A DNA stretch of 64,000 nucleotides from Streptosporangiaceae bacterium NEAU-GS5 (lineage in GTDB: Bacteria > Actinomycetota > Actinomycetes > Streptosporangiales > Streptosporangiaceae), in contig JAGFNW010000002.1 of assembly GCA_017592665.1 (NCBI GenBank), positions 496,001-560,000 of the forward strand, read 5' to 3'. The translations under genes were made by a program, and so were the position numbers. This document shows, piece by piece, positions 44,021 through 52,674 of the stretch. The notes under the pieces are model-generated. The model worked only from the letters and a program-made list of their open reading frames with translations. It was not told the origin of the DNA and did not search any database. Numbering within the stretch: position 1 is the first letter of the stretch; each line of letters begins with the position of its first letter.

Positions 44021-44893
44021 TCAGGAGGCGAGCTGACGCTCGACCTCGTCGATGATCTGCTGGATGCGCAGCCCGTGCCGCGCGTCGAGCCGATGGCCTC
44101 CCCCGGCCCGCACGGTGGCCGCGAACTGGGCGGCCATCTCGGCGTACACGGCCTGGCCGTATTCGAAGCCGCGCAGGTCGGCGCTGCCCGCCGAGCCGTA
44201 CACCTCGATCCTGGCGGGCGGGATGTCACCGGCCGCGGCCATGCACACCGAGGCCTCGCTGACCGCGCCCGTCTCGTGCTCCAGGAGCATGCCGACCCAT
44301 CCCAGCGGGTTGCCGTGCGCGCGGACCCCGGTCACCCGGCCGAGCGCCGCGTCCAGCAGGTCGATCACATGCGGCCCGATGTCGAGGACCGCGCCGCGCT
44401 CGAGCCGCCACGGCGTGGCGAACGGCCCGCCGTGCAGCGCGCCGGAGATGTTGGAGGCGTGACCGCCGAACGGCGCCAGCGCCTCGGCCCTGGCCAGGAA
44501 GGCCGTCGTGACCGGCGAGTAGCGGAACGTGAAGACCATCTGCGAGGCCACGCCCGCGTCGTCGATGGCGTCGGCCAGCCGCCGCGCCCCGGCGAGGTCG
44601 GCCGCGAGCGGCTTCTCCAGCAGCAGCGCCTTGCCGGCCTTGGCGGCCAGCACGCCGAGCTCGGCCTGCACGGCCGGTGGCACGCAGAAGGCCACCGCCT
44701 CGCACGCGTCGAACAGGTCCTCGACGCGCTCGTAGGACGGCGCGCGATATCGGCCCGCCAGCTCGTCGGCGGCCTCGGGCCGCCGGGCCCAGACGCCGGC
44801 CAGCCGCGTGTGCGGCCCGCCCGCGATCGCGGGCGCGTGCGCCATCTCCGCCCACGGGCCCGCCCCGACCAACCCCACCGCCACCGGCTCCAT
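44021..44893 (-). CDS. Gfo/Idh/MocA-family oxidoreductase
   Basis: 290 residues with an N-terminal Rossmann fold (VAVGLVGAGPWAEMAHAPA) and the family catalytic EKP motif (LLLEKPLAADL), followed by a beta-sheet C-domain with GAVLDIGPHVIDLLDAALG. It probably oxidises a sugar-like or cyclitol alcohol with NAD(P). It is the last gene of the PhyH-PTE-P450-SDR operon, separated from the SDR by a four-unit 11-bp repeat. Confidence 0.9.
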   Translation of the reverse strand: MEPVAVGLVGAGPWAEMAHAPAIAGGPHTRLAGVWARRPEAADELAGRYRAPSYERVEDLFDACEAVAFCVPPAVQAELGVLAAKAGKALLLEKPLAADLAGARRLADAIDDAGVASQMVFTFRYSPVTTAFLARAEALAPFGGHASNISGALHGGPFATPWRLERGAVLDIGPHVIDLLDAALGRVTGVRAHGNPLGWVGMLLEHETGAVSEASVCMAAAGDIPPARIEVYGSAGSADLRGFEYGQAVYAEMAAQFAATVRAGGGHRLDARHGLRIQQIIDEVERQLAS

Positions 44894-44903
44894 GCGCGTC
44901 AGC

Positions 44904-44947
44904 CTATATGCGACCTATATCCGGTCTATATGCGACCTATATGCGGT
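44904..44947. repeat. four 11-bp tandem repeats between SDR and Gfo/Idh/MocA genes
   Basis: CTATATGCGAC (44904), CTATATCCGGT (44915), CTATATGCGAC (44926) and CTATATGCGGT (44937) are in perfect register, one helical turn each. The SDR stop lies inside the last unit. The phasing suits a protein-binding array or internal promoter, although simple slippage is possible. Confidence 0.8.
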
Positions 44948-45743
44948 CATCCATCGGCAAACCCGGCATGTCGCGCCACTGCCGGAGCGCGTGCTCGGGC
45001 CGGTGAGCGACGGTCCCGCTGTCGATCACGACGGTCTGCCCGGTGACGCACCTCGCCTCGTCCGACAGCAGGAACGCGACGAGCGCGGCCACGTCGTCCG
45101 GTTCGGCCGCCCACGGCAGCACGCGTTCCGCGGCCTTCTCCGCGAGCCGTTCCTCGGACATGACGGCCTTGGCCATGTCGGTGAGGACGAGCCCGGGGGC
45201 GACCGCGTTGCAGCGGATGCCGCGTGAGCCGTACATGGTGGCCACGTAGCGGACGAAGCCGATCAGCGCGGCCTTGGAGGTGCCGTACGCGATGTGGTCG
45301 ACGTCTCCGACCAGCCCGGAGACCGAGGAGGTGACGACGATGGCCCCACCGCTCGGCAGGTGCGCGGCGGCGTGCTTGACCACGAGCATGGCGCCCCTGA
45401 GGTTGACCGCCATGGTCCGGTCCCAGACGTCGGCGGACAGGCCGGCGAGGTCCTGGTCGCGACCGTACACCTCGCGGGACAGGTCGGCCGCGTTGGAGTG
45501 GACCAGGTCGAGCCGCCCGAAGCGCCCGGTCAGCGCGGCCACCGCGGCGCGCACGGCGTCCTCGTCGGACACGTCGCACGGCAGCGCCAGCCCGCCGATC
45601 TCGGCGGCCACCCGCTCGGCGGCCCGGGCGCGCAGGTCGGCCACGCCCACCCGGGCTCCGGCCGCGGCCAGGCGGCGCGCGGTGGCCGCCCCGATGCCCG
45701 AGGCGCCGCCGGTCACCAGGGCGACCCGGCCGGTCAGGTCCAT
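44937..45743 (-). CDS. classical SDR-family dehydrogenase
   Basis: 268 residues from ATG 45743, overlapping the P450 stop by 10 bp. Cofactor motif ALVTGGASGIGAATA, Ser in VVTSSVSGLVGD, and YxxxK in IAYGTSKAALIG are all present; the terminus is CVTGQTVVIDSG. It reduces or oxidises an alcohol intermediate of the operon's pathway. Confidence 0.93.
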   Translation of the reverse strand: MDLTGRVALVTGGASGIGAATARRLAAAGARVGVADLRARAAERVAAEIGGLALPCDVSDEDAVRAAVAALTGRFGRLDLVHSNAADLSREVYGRDQDLAGLSADVWDRTMAVNLRGAMLVVKHAAAHLPSGGAIVVTSSVSGLVGDVDHIAYGTSKAALIGFVRYVATMYGSRGIRCNAVAPGLVLTDMAKAVMSEERLAEKAAERVLPWAAEPDDVAALVAFLLSDEARCVTGQTVVIDSGTVAHRPEHALRQWRDMPGLPMDDRI

Positions 45744-46936
45744 TCGACGGGCAGCGCGGACAGGCCGCGGCCGACGATCGACTTGCGGAACTCGACCGGA
45801 CCATCGGCCAGGCGCAGCCCGGGAAGGCGGCGGCCGAGTACCTCGAACGCCGTGCGCAGCTGCAGCCGGGCCAGCGCCGCGCCCACGCAGAAATGGATGC
45901 CGTATCCGAGGGTCATGTGCCCGTCGGCGTTGGGCCGGTCGATCACGAAGGTCTCCGGATCGGGGAAGACCGTCTCGTCGTGCGCGGCCGAATCCGTGGA
46001 CAGCAGGCACAGCGACCCCGCGGGGATCGTCTCGCCGCGCAGTTCGATGTCGGCGAGGGCGTAGCGGAAGGAGCCGAGGCTCGACCCGTCGATCCGCATG
46101 CACTCCTCGACCGCGTTCTGGATCTTCTCGCCGGGGACCGGCCAGGCGTCCTCGCGCAGCAGGCGGAGCACGCTGTTGCCGAGCTGGTTGGGGACCGTGT
46201 CGTTGCCGCCGAGCAGGATCGTGGAGATCAGCTCGACCACCTCGCGGCGGCTCAGCTCGGGGATGGTGACCATGAGCGAGACGAAGTCGTCGGCGGGTTC
46301 CTTGATCCGCGACTCGACCAGCCGGTCGACGTAGTCCAGGTAGGTGAGGAAGCTGTCGGCCAGCTCCAGCTGGCGCTCGGGCGGCTGCGGCGACAGGAAC
46401 AGCATGAACCAGTCCTTGACCCGCGACTTCACGAACTGCTCGTCCGCCTCCGGCACGCCGATGAAGCGGGCCGTCAGCTTGGCCGACGGCTCGTGCGCGA
46501 TCTCGGCGACGAAGTCGGCGCCCGTCCGGTCCGCCAGGCGGTCGAGCAGGTCCTCGTTCAGCGCGCGGAAGGGTGCCTCCATGGCGGCGACGGCCCGCGG
46601 GGTGAAGGCGCGCGAGACCGACCGGCGCAGCCGCGTGTGGTCGGGCGGGTCGACGTTGGCCACGAAGCTGGACAGGAACGAGCCGTGCTCCCCCAGCCGG
46701 TCCCGCGTCTCCTGGGTGAGGCTGCGGGAGATCGTGAGCGAGCCCTTCGAGGAGAACCTGCGCGAGTCGCCGTACGCGGCCCGGACGTCGTCGTAACGGG
46801 TCAGCACGTACGCGCCGAGGTGCTCGCTGCGGAAGACGGGCCGCTCGTGGCGCAGGGTCCGCAGGAAGTCGTAGGGGGCCGCCACGTGCCAGTCGCTTGT
46901 GACGTCGAAGTCGGTGACGCCGGAATCAGTCGCCAT
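45734..46936 (-). CDS. cytochrome P450
   Basis: 400 residues. Heme-ligand Cys350 lies in LGYGIHFCVGAALAR. The I-helix oxygen motif reads LLGGNDTVPN, and ExxR is ECMR within EECMRIDG. It is a soluble bacterial CYP needing ferredoxin and reductase, neither encoded nearby. It overlaps the phosphotriesterase-like gene upstream by 11 bp, and the SDR downstream. It presumably hydroxylates the operon substrate. Confidence 0.95.
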   Translation of the reverse strand: MATDSGVTDFDVTSDWHVAAPYDFLRTLRHERPVFRSEHLGAYVLTRYDDVRAAYGDSRRFSSKGSLTISRSLTQETRDRLGEHGSFLSSFVANVDPPDHTRLRRSVSRAFTPRAVAAMEAPFRALNEDLLDRLADRTGADFVAEIAHEPSAKLTARFIGVPEADEQFVKSRVKDWFMLFLSPQPPERQLELADSFLTYLDYVDRLVESRIKEPADDFVSLMVTIPELSRREVVELISTILLGGNDTVPNQLGNSVLRLLREDAWPVPGEKIQNAVEECMRIDGSSLGSFRYALADIELRGETIPAGSLCLLSTDSAAHDETVFPDPETFVIDRPNADGHMTLGYGIHFCVGAALARLQLRTAFEVLGRRLPGLRLADGPVEFRKSIVGRGLSALPVEWT

Positions 46937-47870
46937 TGAAGATCCTTCTGGGGTTGACGACCAGCATCTCGTGGATCTGCTCCTCCGTGACGCCGCGCCT
47001 GCGGAGCTCGGGGAGGACGTCGCGCGGGATGTGGAGCAGGTGATAGTTGGGGTGGCGGGCCCGGACGACGGCCTCGTCGAACCGGTCGTTGAAGCAGTAG
47101 GAGTCGTGGGAGAGGACCATCCGGCCGGAGTGCCCGCGCTCGCACAGGGCGCCGACGGTGGCCACCCGATCCTCGAACGAGGTGATCTCGATGCCGAAGC
47201 GGTCCATCCCGATGTAGGAGCCGTTGGCGATCAGGGCCTCCAGGTAGGCGAGGTCGGTGGAGTCGCCGGCGTGCCCGATGACCACCTTCCCGAGGTCGAC
47301 CCCGCACGAGGCGAGCAGCTCCTGCTGGGCCAGGCCCTGCGGCGCCGCGCTGTGCGTGGTGATCGGCACGCCCGTCGCCAGGTGCGCATCGGCCACGGCG
47401 CGGAACACGCGCTCGCAGCCCTCGGTGATGCCGTGGTGATCGGACGCGCACTTCAGCATGGCGGCCCGGACCAGGCTCTCGCCGATGCCCTGGGTGATGT
47501 CGCGGATGAAGTACTCGGCGAGCCGGTCCTCGCCGCCGAACAGCGTGCCCGGACCCCGGTTGCCGAAGAACGGCGGCAGCGCGTCGTAGGTGTAGAGGCC
47601 GGTGGCCGCCACGATCTGGATCGAGCTCTTCTCGGCCACCTCGAGCACCGCCGGGGCGTAGCGGCCGAGCCCGATCACGGTCAGATCGACGATGGAGTCG
47701 ATGCCGTGCGCCTTCAGCGCGTCGAGCTTGGCGACGGCCTCGGCGACCCGCCGCGGCTGGTCCCACTCGCCCGGCCAGTTCCAGATGATCTCTGGGCTGA
47801 GCCCGAAGACGTGCTCGTGCATGAGCGTCGCGCCGAGGTCCTCGACCGGCCCCAGGTAGGTGTCAGGCAT
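46926..47870 (-). CDS. phosphotriesterase-family metal hydrolase
   Basis: 314 residues, TIM-barrel. Metal ligands in order: HxH in LMHEHVFG, the bridging Lys in MLKCASD, His in PITTHSAA, His in VIGHAGDST, and Asp in LSHDSYCF. Family members act as lactonases or phosphotriesterases. Lactone hydrolysis is more likely in a catabolic operon. It overlaps PhyH upstream by 8 bp. Confidence 0.92.
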   Translation of the reverse strand: MPDTYLGPVEDLGATLMHEHVFGLSPEIIWNWPGEWDQPRRVAEAVAKLDALKAHGIDSIVDLTVIGLGRYAPAVLEVAEKSSIQIVAATGLYTYDALPPFFGNRGPGTLFGGEDRLAEYFIRDITQGIGESLVRAAMLKCASDHHGITEGCERVFRAVADAHLATGVPITTHSAAPQGLAQQELLASCGVDLGKVVIGHAGDSTDLAYLEALIANGSYIGMDRFGIEITSFEDRVATVGALCERGHSGRMVLSHDSYCFNDRFDEAVVRARHPNYHLLHIPRDVLPELRRRGVTEEQIHEMLVVNPRRIFNGD

Positions 47871-48633
47871 CCGCGACCACGGGGAACTTCGGATGGTCGA
47901 ACGGCTGGTTGACGGCCAGCCCGAGGTCGTCGGTCTGCCGGTAAGGGGTGCCCGTATAGAGCGCGTCCGCGTCGAAGTAGGTGACGGTGAACGACAGCCG
48001 CGCCTGGTCCCTGCGGTTGGCGGGCGCGCCGTGCACGGTGAGCGCGTGATGGACTGTGGCGTCCCCGGCGGCGAGGTCGAGCGGGGGCGACAGCTCCAGC
48101 TCCTTGATCCACGGATGCTGGCTCAGCTGGTCGTCGCCGTCGCGGGTGAAGCTCCGGCCGAGGATGCCGAACCGGTGTGAGCCGTTGTAGAAGCGCAGCG
48201 CGCCCATGTCGGCCGGCACGTCGGCGAGGGCCAGCCAGATCGTGAGCATGGCCGAGCGGTCCATCGGCATCCACGGGAAGTCCTGGTGGAACTCGGTCGC
48301 GCCGTGCCCGCCGCCCGGTTCCTTGATCAGCAGGTTGGTGACCTGGATTCGCACGCCCCGCACCCCGCGGAGCAGCCGGGTCGCGGCGCGCCCCATGGAC
48401 GGCGCGAACGCCAGCGCGCGGAACGCGTCGTCGACCTCCGCGACGTCCCTGGATTGGCCGAAGGCCTGGTCGACGAGGGTCTTCCTGGCCCTCGACCGCT
48501 CGGCGAGGTGTCCTTCGGCGCGTTCGCGGAGCGTGGCGACCTCGCCGGGGCCGACCAGCCCGGGCAGCCTCACCCAGCCGTTCTCGTTGAAGAAGGCGAC
48601 CTCGTGCTCGGTCACGTCTCGTGCCATGCCCAT
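47863..48633 (-). CDS. phytanoyl-CoA dioxygenase (PhyH)-family Fe(II)/2OG oxygenase
   Basis: 256 residues from ATG 48633 (ATG 48627 also possible). The Fe ligands are the HxD of ATEFHQDFPW and the distal His of VHHALTVHGAP; RRDQARLSFTV supplies the 2-oxoglutarate Arg. It is the first gene of the five-gene operon, divergent from the LLM gene, with the AnCAAGnnCTTGnT site between them. Confidence 0.92.
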   Translation of the reverse strand: MGMARDVTEHEVAFFNENGWVRLPGLVGPGEVATLRERAEGHLAERSRARKTLVDQAFGQSRDVAEVDDAFRALAFAPSMGRAATRLLRGVRGVRIQVTNLLIKEPGGGHGATEFHQDFPWMPMDRSAMLTIWLALADVPADMGALRFYNGSHRFGILGRSFTRDGDDQLSQHPWIKELELSPPLDLAAGDATVHHALTVHGAPANRRDQARLSFTVTYFDADALYTGTPYRQTDDLGLAVNQPFDHPKFPVVADA

Positions 48634-48657
48634 AGTCTCGGACCGACCCGGGCGTGA

Positions 48658-48671
48658 AGCAAGCGCTTGGT
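48658..48671. promoter_or_regulatory. KstR2-like operator AGCAAGCGCTTGGT
   Basis: An exact match to AnCAAGnnCTTGnT, centred on the perfect palindrome CAAGCGCTTG (48660-48669), in the 63-bp gap between the PhyH operon and the LLM oxidoreductase. Single-site control of both directions is plausible. Confidence 0.65.
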
Positions 48672-48696
48672 TGTAGTCAAGGTCATAATGGGCGCC

Positions 48697-49593
48697 ATGA
48701 CGACGTTCAGATTCGCGGCGGTCATCCGATCCGCCGGCTCGGCCCGCGAGTGGGCCGACAAGGCGCGGCGGCTCGAAGACGCGGGATACGACGCGGTGTA
48801 CATCTCCGATCACATAGTCGGGCCGCGGTTCGCGCCGATCGCGGCGATGACGGCCGCCGCCTGCGCCACCACCCGGCTCCGCGTGGGCGCGCTGGTCCTC
48901 GCCAACGACTTCCGGCACCCGGTCATGCTGGCCAAGGAGGCGGCCACGCTCGACGTGCTCTCCGAAGGGCGCCTCGACCTCGGCCTCGGCACCGGCTGGA
49001 TGGCCGCCGACTACCAGGCCGCGGGCCTGCCGCTCGAGCGTCCGGGGCTGCGCGTCGACCGGCTGGCCGAGTCGGTGGCCGTGCTGAAGGGGTTGTGGGC
49101 CGACGGGCCGTTCACCTTCGCCGGCAAGCACTACCAGATCACCGAGCTGGACCTGCAGCCCAAGCCGATCGGGCCGCGCCTGCTGCTCGGCGGTGGCGGC
49201 GCGCGGGTGCTGACCCTCGCCGGACGCGAGGCCGACGTCGTCCACATCGTCCAGCGCGTACGGGCCGACGGGGCCGGGCCCGACCAGACCGACACGGGTG
49301 TGGCCGCCTTCCTCGCCAAGATCGACATCGTCCGGCGTGCGGCCGAGGGCCGCGCGGTCGAGTTGGGCACCAGCGTCCTCCAGATCGGCGAGCACAAGGC
49401 GGAGGAGTCGTGGAGCGCCGCCGACTCGAGCCTGGTGGCCGACACGCCGCAGGTTCTGCTCGGCTCACTCGACGAGATCGTCGAGAAAATGCGCCGCTGG
49501 CGCGACGACCACGGCCTGTCCTTCTACGTTCTGCACAACGAACGCGACCTCGACCCGTTCAACCGTGTCGTAGAGGCCCTTTCCGGCACCTGA
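48697..49593 (+). CDS. LLM-class F420-dependent oxidoreductase
   Basis: 298 residues from ATG 48697 (a longer start at 48667 is less likely). The luciferase-like TIM barrel shows YDAVYISDHIVGPRFAPI, VGALVLANDFRHPVMLAKE and RLDLGLGTGWMAADYQ, the last being the F420-phosphate region. The predicted cofactor is F420 by subfamily; the Fno at 5290 could supply F420H2. It faces the PhyH operon across the KstR2-like site. Confidence 0.9.
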   Translation: MTTFRFAAVIRSAGSAREWADKARRLEDAGYDAVYISDHIVGPRFAPIAAMTAAACATTRLRVGALVLANDFRHPVMLAKEAATLDVLSEGRLDLGLGTGWMAADYQAAGLPLERPGLRVDRLAESVAVLKGLWADGPFTFAGKHYQITELDLQPKPIGPRLLLGGGGARVLTLAGREADVVHIVQRVRADGAGPDQTDTGVAAFLAKIDIVRRAAEGRAVELGTSVLQIGEHKAEESWSAADSSLVADTPQVLLGSLDEIVEKMRRWRDDHGLSFYVLHNERDLDPFNRVVEALSGT

Positions 49594-49606
49594 GATCCTG
49601 GGACAT

Positions 49607-50224
49607 ATGGACATCTTTCTGCTACGCCATGGCGAGACCGAGTGGAGCAGGGACGGCCGGCACACGGGCCGCACCGACCTGCCGCTGCTGCCGCGCGGCG
49701 AGGAGCAGGCCCGCCAGCTGCGGACCGTGGTGAAATCCCACGATTTCGCGGCCGTGCTGGTCAGCCCGGCCGAACGGGCCCGGAAGACGGCCGAGCTGGC
49801 CGGAATGGAGGATTTCGAGGTCGACGAGGACCTCTGGGAGTGGGACTACGGCGGCTACGAGGGGATCACCACCCAGGAGATCCGCCAGACCGTGCCCGGG
49901 TGGTACATCTGGCGCGACGGCGTGATTCCCGGCGACGCCGCCCATCCCGGTGAGTCGGTGGAGCAGGTGGGGCTGCGCGCCGACCGGGCGATCGCCCGCG
50001 TCCTCGCCACCCTGGCCAGAAACCCGGAAGTGGAGGCGTTCGACACGCTCGAGGCGTCGGCGGCGATGGTCGCCCACGGGCACTACCTGCGCATCCTCGC
50101 GGCCCGCTGGCTGGGCCTGCCGGCCAGGGACGGCCGCCTGCTGCGGCTCGACACGGGCACCTACAGCCGGCTCGGCTTCGAGCACGGCGAGCGCGTCATT
50201 CTGGCGTGGAACGCCCCGGTCTGA
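49607..50224 (+). CDS. histidine phosphatase-superfamily protein
   Basis: 205 residues. Catalytic RHGE at the start (LLRHGETEWS), second Arg in SPAERARKTAELAG, Glu in WEWDYGGYEG, and the late His in VAHGHYLRILAAR. Phosphoglycerate-mutase-like; the physiological phosphate ester is unknown. Twelve bases after LLM, so possibly cotranscribed. Its 3' end overlaps the NIPSNAP-like gene by 29 bp. Confidence 0.9.
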   Translation: MDIFLLRHGETEWSRDGRHTGRTDLPLLPRGEEQARQLRTVVKSHDFAAVLVSPAERARKTAELAGMEDFEVDEDLWEWDYGGYEGITTQEIRQTVPGWYIWRDGVIPGDAAHPGESVEQVGLRADRAIARVLATLARNPEVEAFDTLEASAAMVAHGHYLRILAARWLGLPARDGRLLRLDTGTYSRLGFEHGERVILAWNAPV

Positions 50225-50966
50225 CCGGGGCGAGCCGGCAGCCGGGGAAGGGCGTCAGCAGGGTCTCGCGGTGCGGGCCCTCGAGGAAGGCACGCGCGCG
50301 TTTCTCCCAGGCCAGCAGGCGATGGTCGGCCTCGACCTCGTCGTCGAGGCCGAGTGCGGCGTCGCGGGCGCGTTGCATGGCCAGATGCGCGTCGGCGGTG
50401 GTCCCCCACAGGGTGACCACCTCGGTGTCGCAGAACAGCACCTCGTAGAGGCCCGTGCACTGGTGGCCGTGGTCGGCCAGCACGGGGGCGCGCTCCTCGC
50501 GCACGGCGGCCAGATAGTCGAAGGCGGCGCCGGGCCGCACACGCGCGCTCTCGAAGAGATAGAACGGCGCGGGCGTCACCGCCGGCAGGTCCGGCGAGCC
50601 GGGCACCGCGCCCAGCGGCCGCGAGAACGCCGAGAACCGCAGGTCGTCGATGTCGGACAGGAACAGTCGCTCGTCGACGCCGTCGTAGATGTCCATCATC
50701 TGCCGCCACCCGCCGTCCCAGCCGCCGTGGCACTCCCACAACGTGACGGCCTTGAACTGCGGGTGGCCGGTGATGCCGACGGCGTAGAACGCGCCGGCCA
50801 GGTCGATCTCCCGCGATCTGATCGACGTGCCGCGGGTCAACTCTGGTTCGGCCAGATCCTGGTCTTCGCGCTTGTAGCGGGTCAGCCAGGTGAGGTATTC
50901 AAGCGGGCGGCGCGAGTTCATCGGCCGGAAGTCGACTTCCTCGATGAGGTAGATGCCACGCCGCAT
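50196..50966 (-). CDS. NIPSNAP/EthD-like dimeric alpha/beta-barrel protein
   Basis: 256 residues from ATG 50966. Two halves each resemble a ferredoxin-like alpha/beta unit: RRGIYLIEEVDFRP...VTLWECHGG, and FYLFESARVRPGAAFDYLAAV...VLFCDTEVVTLWG. Proteins of this fold act in degradation or detoxification pathways, often with P450 systems. The tail is Arg-rich. A palindrome, CCAAGC-GAAT-GCTTGG, lies 18 bases upstream. Confidence 0.75.
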   Translation of the reverse strand: MRRGIYLIEEVDFRPMNSRRPLEYLTWLTRYKREDQDLAEPELTRGTSIRSREIDLAGAFYAVGITGHPQFKAVTLWECHGGWDGGWRQMMDIYDGVDERLFLSDIDDLRFSAFSRPLGAVPGSPDLPAVTPAPFYLFESARVRPGAAFDYLAAVREERAPVLADHGHQCTGLYEVLFCDTEVVTLWGTTADAHLAMQRARDAALGLDDEVEADHRLLAWEKRARAFLEGPHRETLLTPFPGCRLAPVRPGRSTPE

Positions 50967-50984
50967 GCCGCCGTCTCCCGTCAC

Positions 50985-51000
50985 CCAAGCGAATGCTTGG
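50985..51000. promoter_or_regulatory. TetR-type palindrome CCAAGCGAATGCTTGG
   Basis: CCAAGC and GCTTGG are inverted around GAAT, followed by TTGGC. Half-sites match those of the 40174 and 48658 sites, but spacing is four bases longer, so the regulator may differ or tolerate it. It sits just upstream of the NIPSNAP-like start. Confidence 0.55.
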
Positions 51001-51048
51001 TTGGCAAGGGTAGCAGAGAGATCGGTATGGGAATCGGTATGGGAGAGG

Positions 51049-51330
51049 TCAGGCGATGCCGGGCTCCGCGGCCCGGGGTTGAGGTCCCCGTCCGGTGAGC
51101 CATTCGAGCACTTTGCGATGTCCGCGCCGGGCGTCTTCGAAATGCCCCCAGCGCCAGTAACGGGGCTGATCCCGGACTCCTGTCACCCATGTCCGGTAAG
51201 CGACGGGCCTGGGCTGCCCGTCGCCCGGGGCGACCGCCGACGCAACGCCGTACGTGCGGATGACCACACGTCCACCAGGCGCGAAAAGCACGTCATCGGC
51301 CACCGGGTAAAGAGTCATCTGATCCAGCAT
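51049..51330 (-). CDS. small hypothetical protein
   Basis: 93 residues from ATG 51330 (GGGGGA upstream). It starts MLDQMTLYPVADDVLF and has FAPGGRVVIRTYGV, then VTGVRDQPRYWRWGHFEDAR; Trp, Tyr and Arg are frequent. I do not recognise a family. It lies alone between the NIPSNAP-like gene and the DUF397 gene, all on the minus strand. Confidence 0.6.
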   Translation of the reverse strand: MLDQMTLYPVADDVLFAPGGRVVIRTYGVASAVAPGDGQPRPVAYRTWVTGVRDQPRYWRWGHFEDARRGHRKVLEWLTGRGPQPRAAEPGIA

Positions 51331-51475
51331 GTGGGTCCCCCTAGTTCTCACTCACTAGCAGGTACCCAATCTGCCGGACCCGTGTTACACCTCCCGCGTC
51401 CGCTGGTTACACGCGTGCAACCGAGGCGAATGCGCTGTTACCCGACGGTGTCCTGGATAGTGCCTTTTACCGTGG

Positions 51476-51709
51476 TCAGACGACCAGGCCGTCGAACTCG
51501 CCGTCCTTGACGCCGAGGATGAGGGCCTTGATCTCGTCCCTGGTGTAGATGAGCGCCGGGCCGCCCGGGAAGCGCGAGTTACGGACCGCGACGCCGCCGT
51601 CCGGAAGCTTCGCGAGTTCCACGCAGTTGCCCTGCGAGTTGCTGTAGACGCTCTTGCGCCAGGCGACTCCGATGAGTTCGGTGGCAGGCATCCCGTTATA
51701 TGTAGTCAC
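51476..51709 (-). CDS. DUF397 protein
   Basis: 77 residues from GTG 51709, only 1 bp after the XRE stop; ATG 51691 is another choice. DUF397 core: WRKSVYSNSQGNCVELAKL and GGVAVRNSRFPGGPALIYTR. DUF397 proteins accompany XRE-DUF5753 regulators (as with Streptomyces whiJ/abaA-type loci) and are thought to bind them. Confidence 0.93.
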   Translation of the reverse strand: MTTYNGMPATELIGVAWRKSVYSNSQGNCVELAKLPDGGVAVRNSRFPGGPALIYTRDEIKALILGVKDGEFDGLVV

Positions 51710-51710
51710 T

Positions 51711-52577
51711 TCATAATCCTTCGAGAAGAGCGTCGAGGATCTCTGTGGTGAGCCCCGGCGTGGTGCTCTCCACGCACAGCTGTTCCATGGCCGTGAGGTA
51801 TGGATCGATGTCCTCACGCTTGTCCAGGTACAGGGCGCCCCACAGTTGCTCGACATAGACCACGTCCGAGAGGTCGGACTCCGGAAAGCGCAGGATCGTG
51901 AACGCTCCGCCTTCAGCCGCGTGCATGCCGAATCGGAACGGCATCACCTGCAGGGTGATGTTGGGCAGCGACGACACGTCTCGCAGGTGACGCAGCTGCT
52001 CACGCATGATCTCCGGGCCCCCGATGGGCCGTTTGATTGCCGCTTCGTCGACCACCGCCCAGAGTCTGGGCCCGTCCTTGCGAGTCAAACGTTCTTGCCG
52101 CTGCATTCGCACATGCACGCGCTCTTCGATCTCGTCCTCGGAAGCGTCAGGCTGACCGAGTTGGAAAACCGAGCGCGCGTACCTGGCCGTTTGCAGCAAA
52201 CCTGGCACGAACTGAACCTCGTAGGTGCGGATCACACTGGCCGCTTCCTCGAGCCCGATGTAGGTGACGAACCAGGCCGGCAGGACATCGCCGAACTTGT
52301 GCCACCAACCCGGGGTGTTGGCCTCGCGGACCATCTCGAGCAACGCGCGGCGCTCGGCGTCGTCGTTGACGCCGTACAGCGTGAGGAGGTCTTCCACGTC
52401 ACGTGTCTTGAAGCCGACCCGGCCGAGCTCCATCCGGCTGATCTTGGACTCCGAGGCGCGGATGTGGAATCCGGCCACCTCACGCGTGAGCCCAACCTCC
52501 TCGCGCAGCCTCCGAAGGCTGGCGCCGAGCATTATTCGCCGTACTGTGGAGCCGCCTCCGGGCGGGTCAATGGACAC
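51711..52577 (-). CDS. XRE-family regulator with DUF5753 (WhiJ-like)
   Basis: 288 residues. N-terminal HTH (about 16-72, LRRLREEVGLTREVAGFHIR and SKISRMELGRVGFK), then DUF5753 (about 100-280; YEVQFVPGLLQTARYARSVF, LWAVVDEAAIKRPIGG, QVMPFRFGMHAA). These are actinomycete regulators tied to development, paired with DUF397 (downstream, coupled) and a small ATPase (divergent, 52734). The HTH may read the palindrome at 52675. Confidence 0.94.
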   Translation of the reverse strand: MSIDPPGGGSTVRRIMLGASLRRLREEVGLTREVAGFHIRASESKISRMELGRVGFKTRDVEDLLTLYGVNDDAERRALLEMVREANTPGWWHKFGDVLPAWFVTYIGLEEAASVIRTYEVQFVPGLLQTARYARSVFQLGQPDASEDEIEERVHVRMQRQERLTRKDGPRLWAVVDEAAIKRPIGGPEIMREQLRHLRDVSSLPNITLQVMPFRFGMHAAEGGAFTILRFPESDLSDVVYVEQLWGALYLDKREDIDPYLTAMEQLCVESTTPGLTTEILDALLEGL

Positions 52578-52674
52578 GTGTCATTCCTCCGGTTATGTGG
52601 ACTGACCCACAGTGTGTCAAAGATCACCCCCTTCGTCCCAGGGTTGTTGACGCATACGTTAGCGCGTGCATGCC

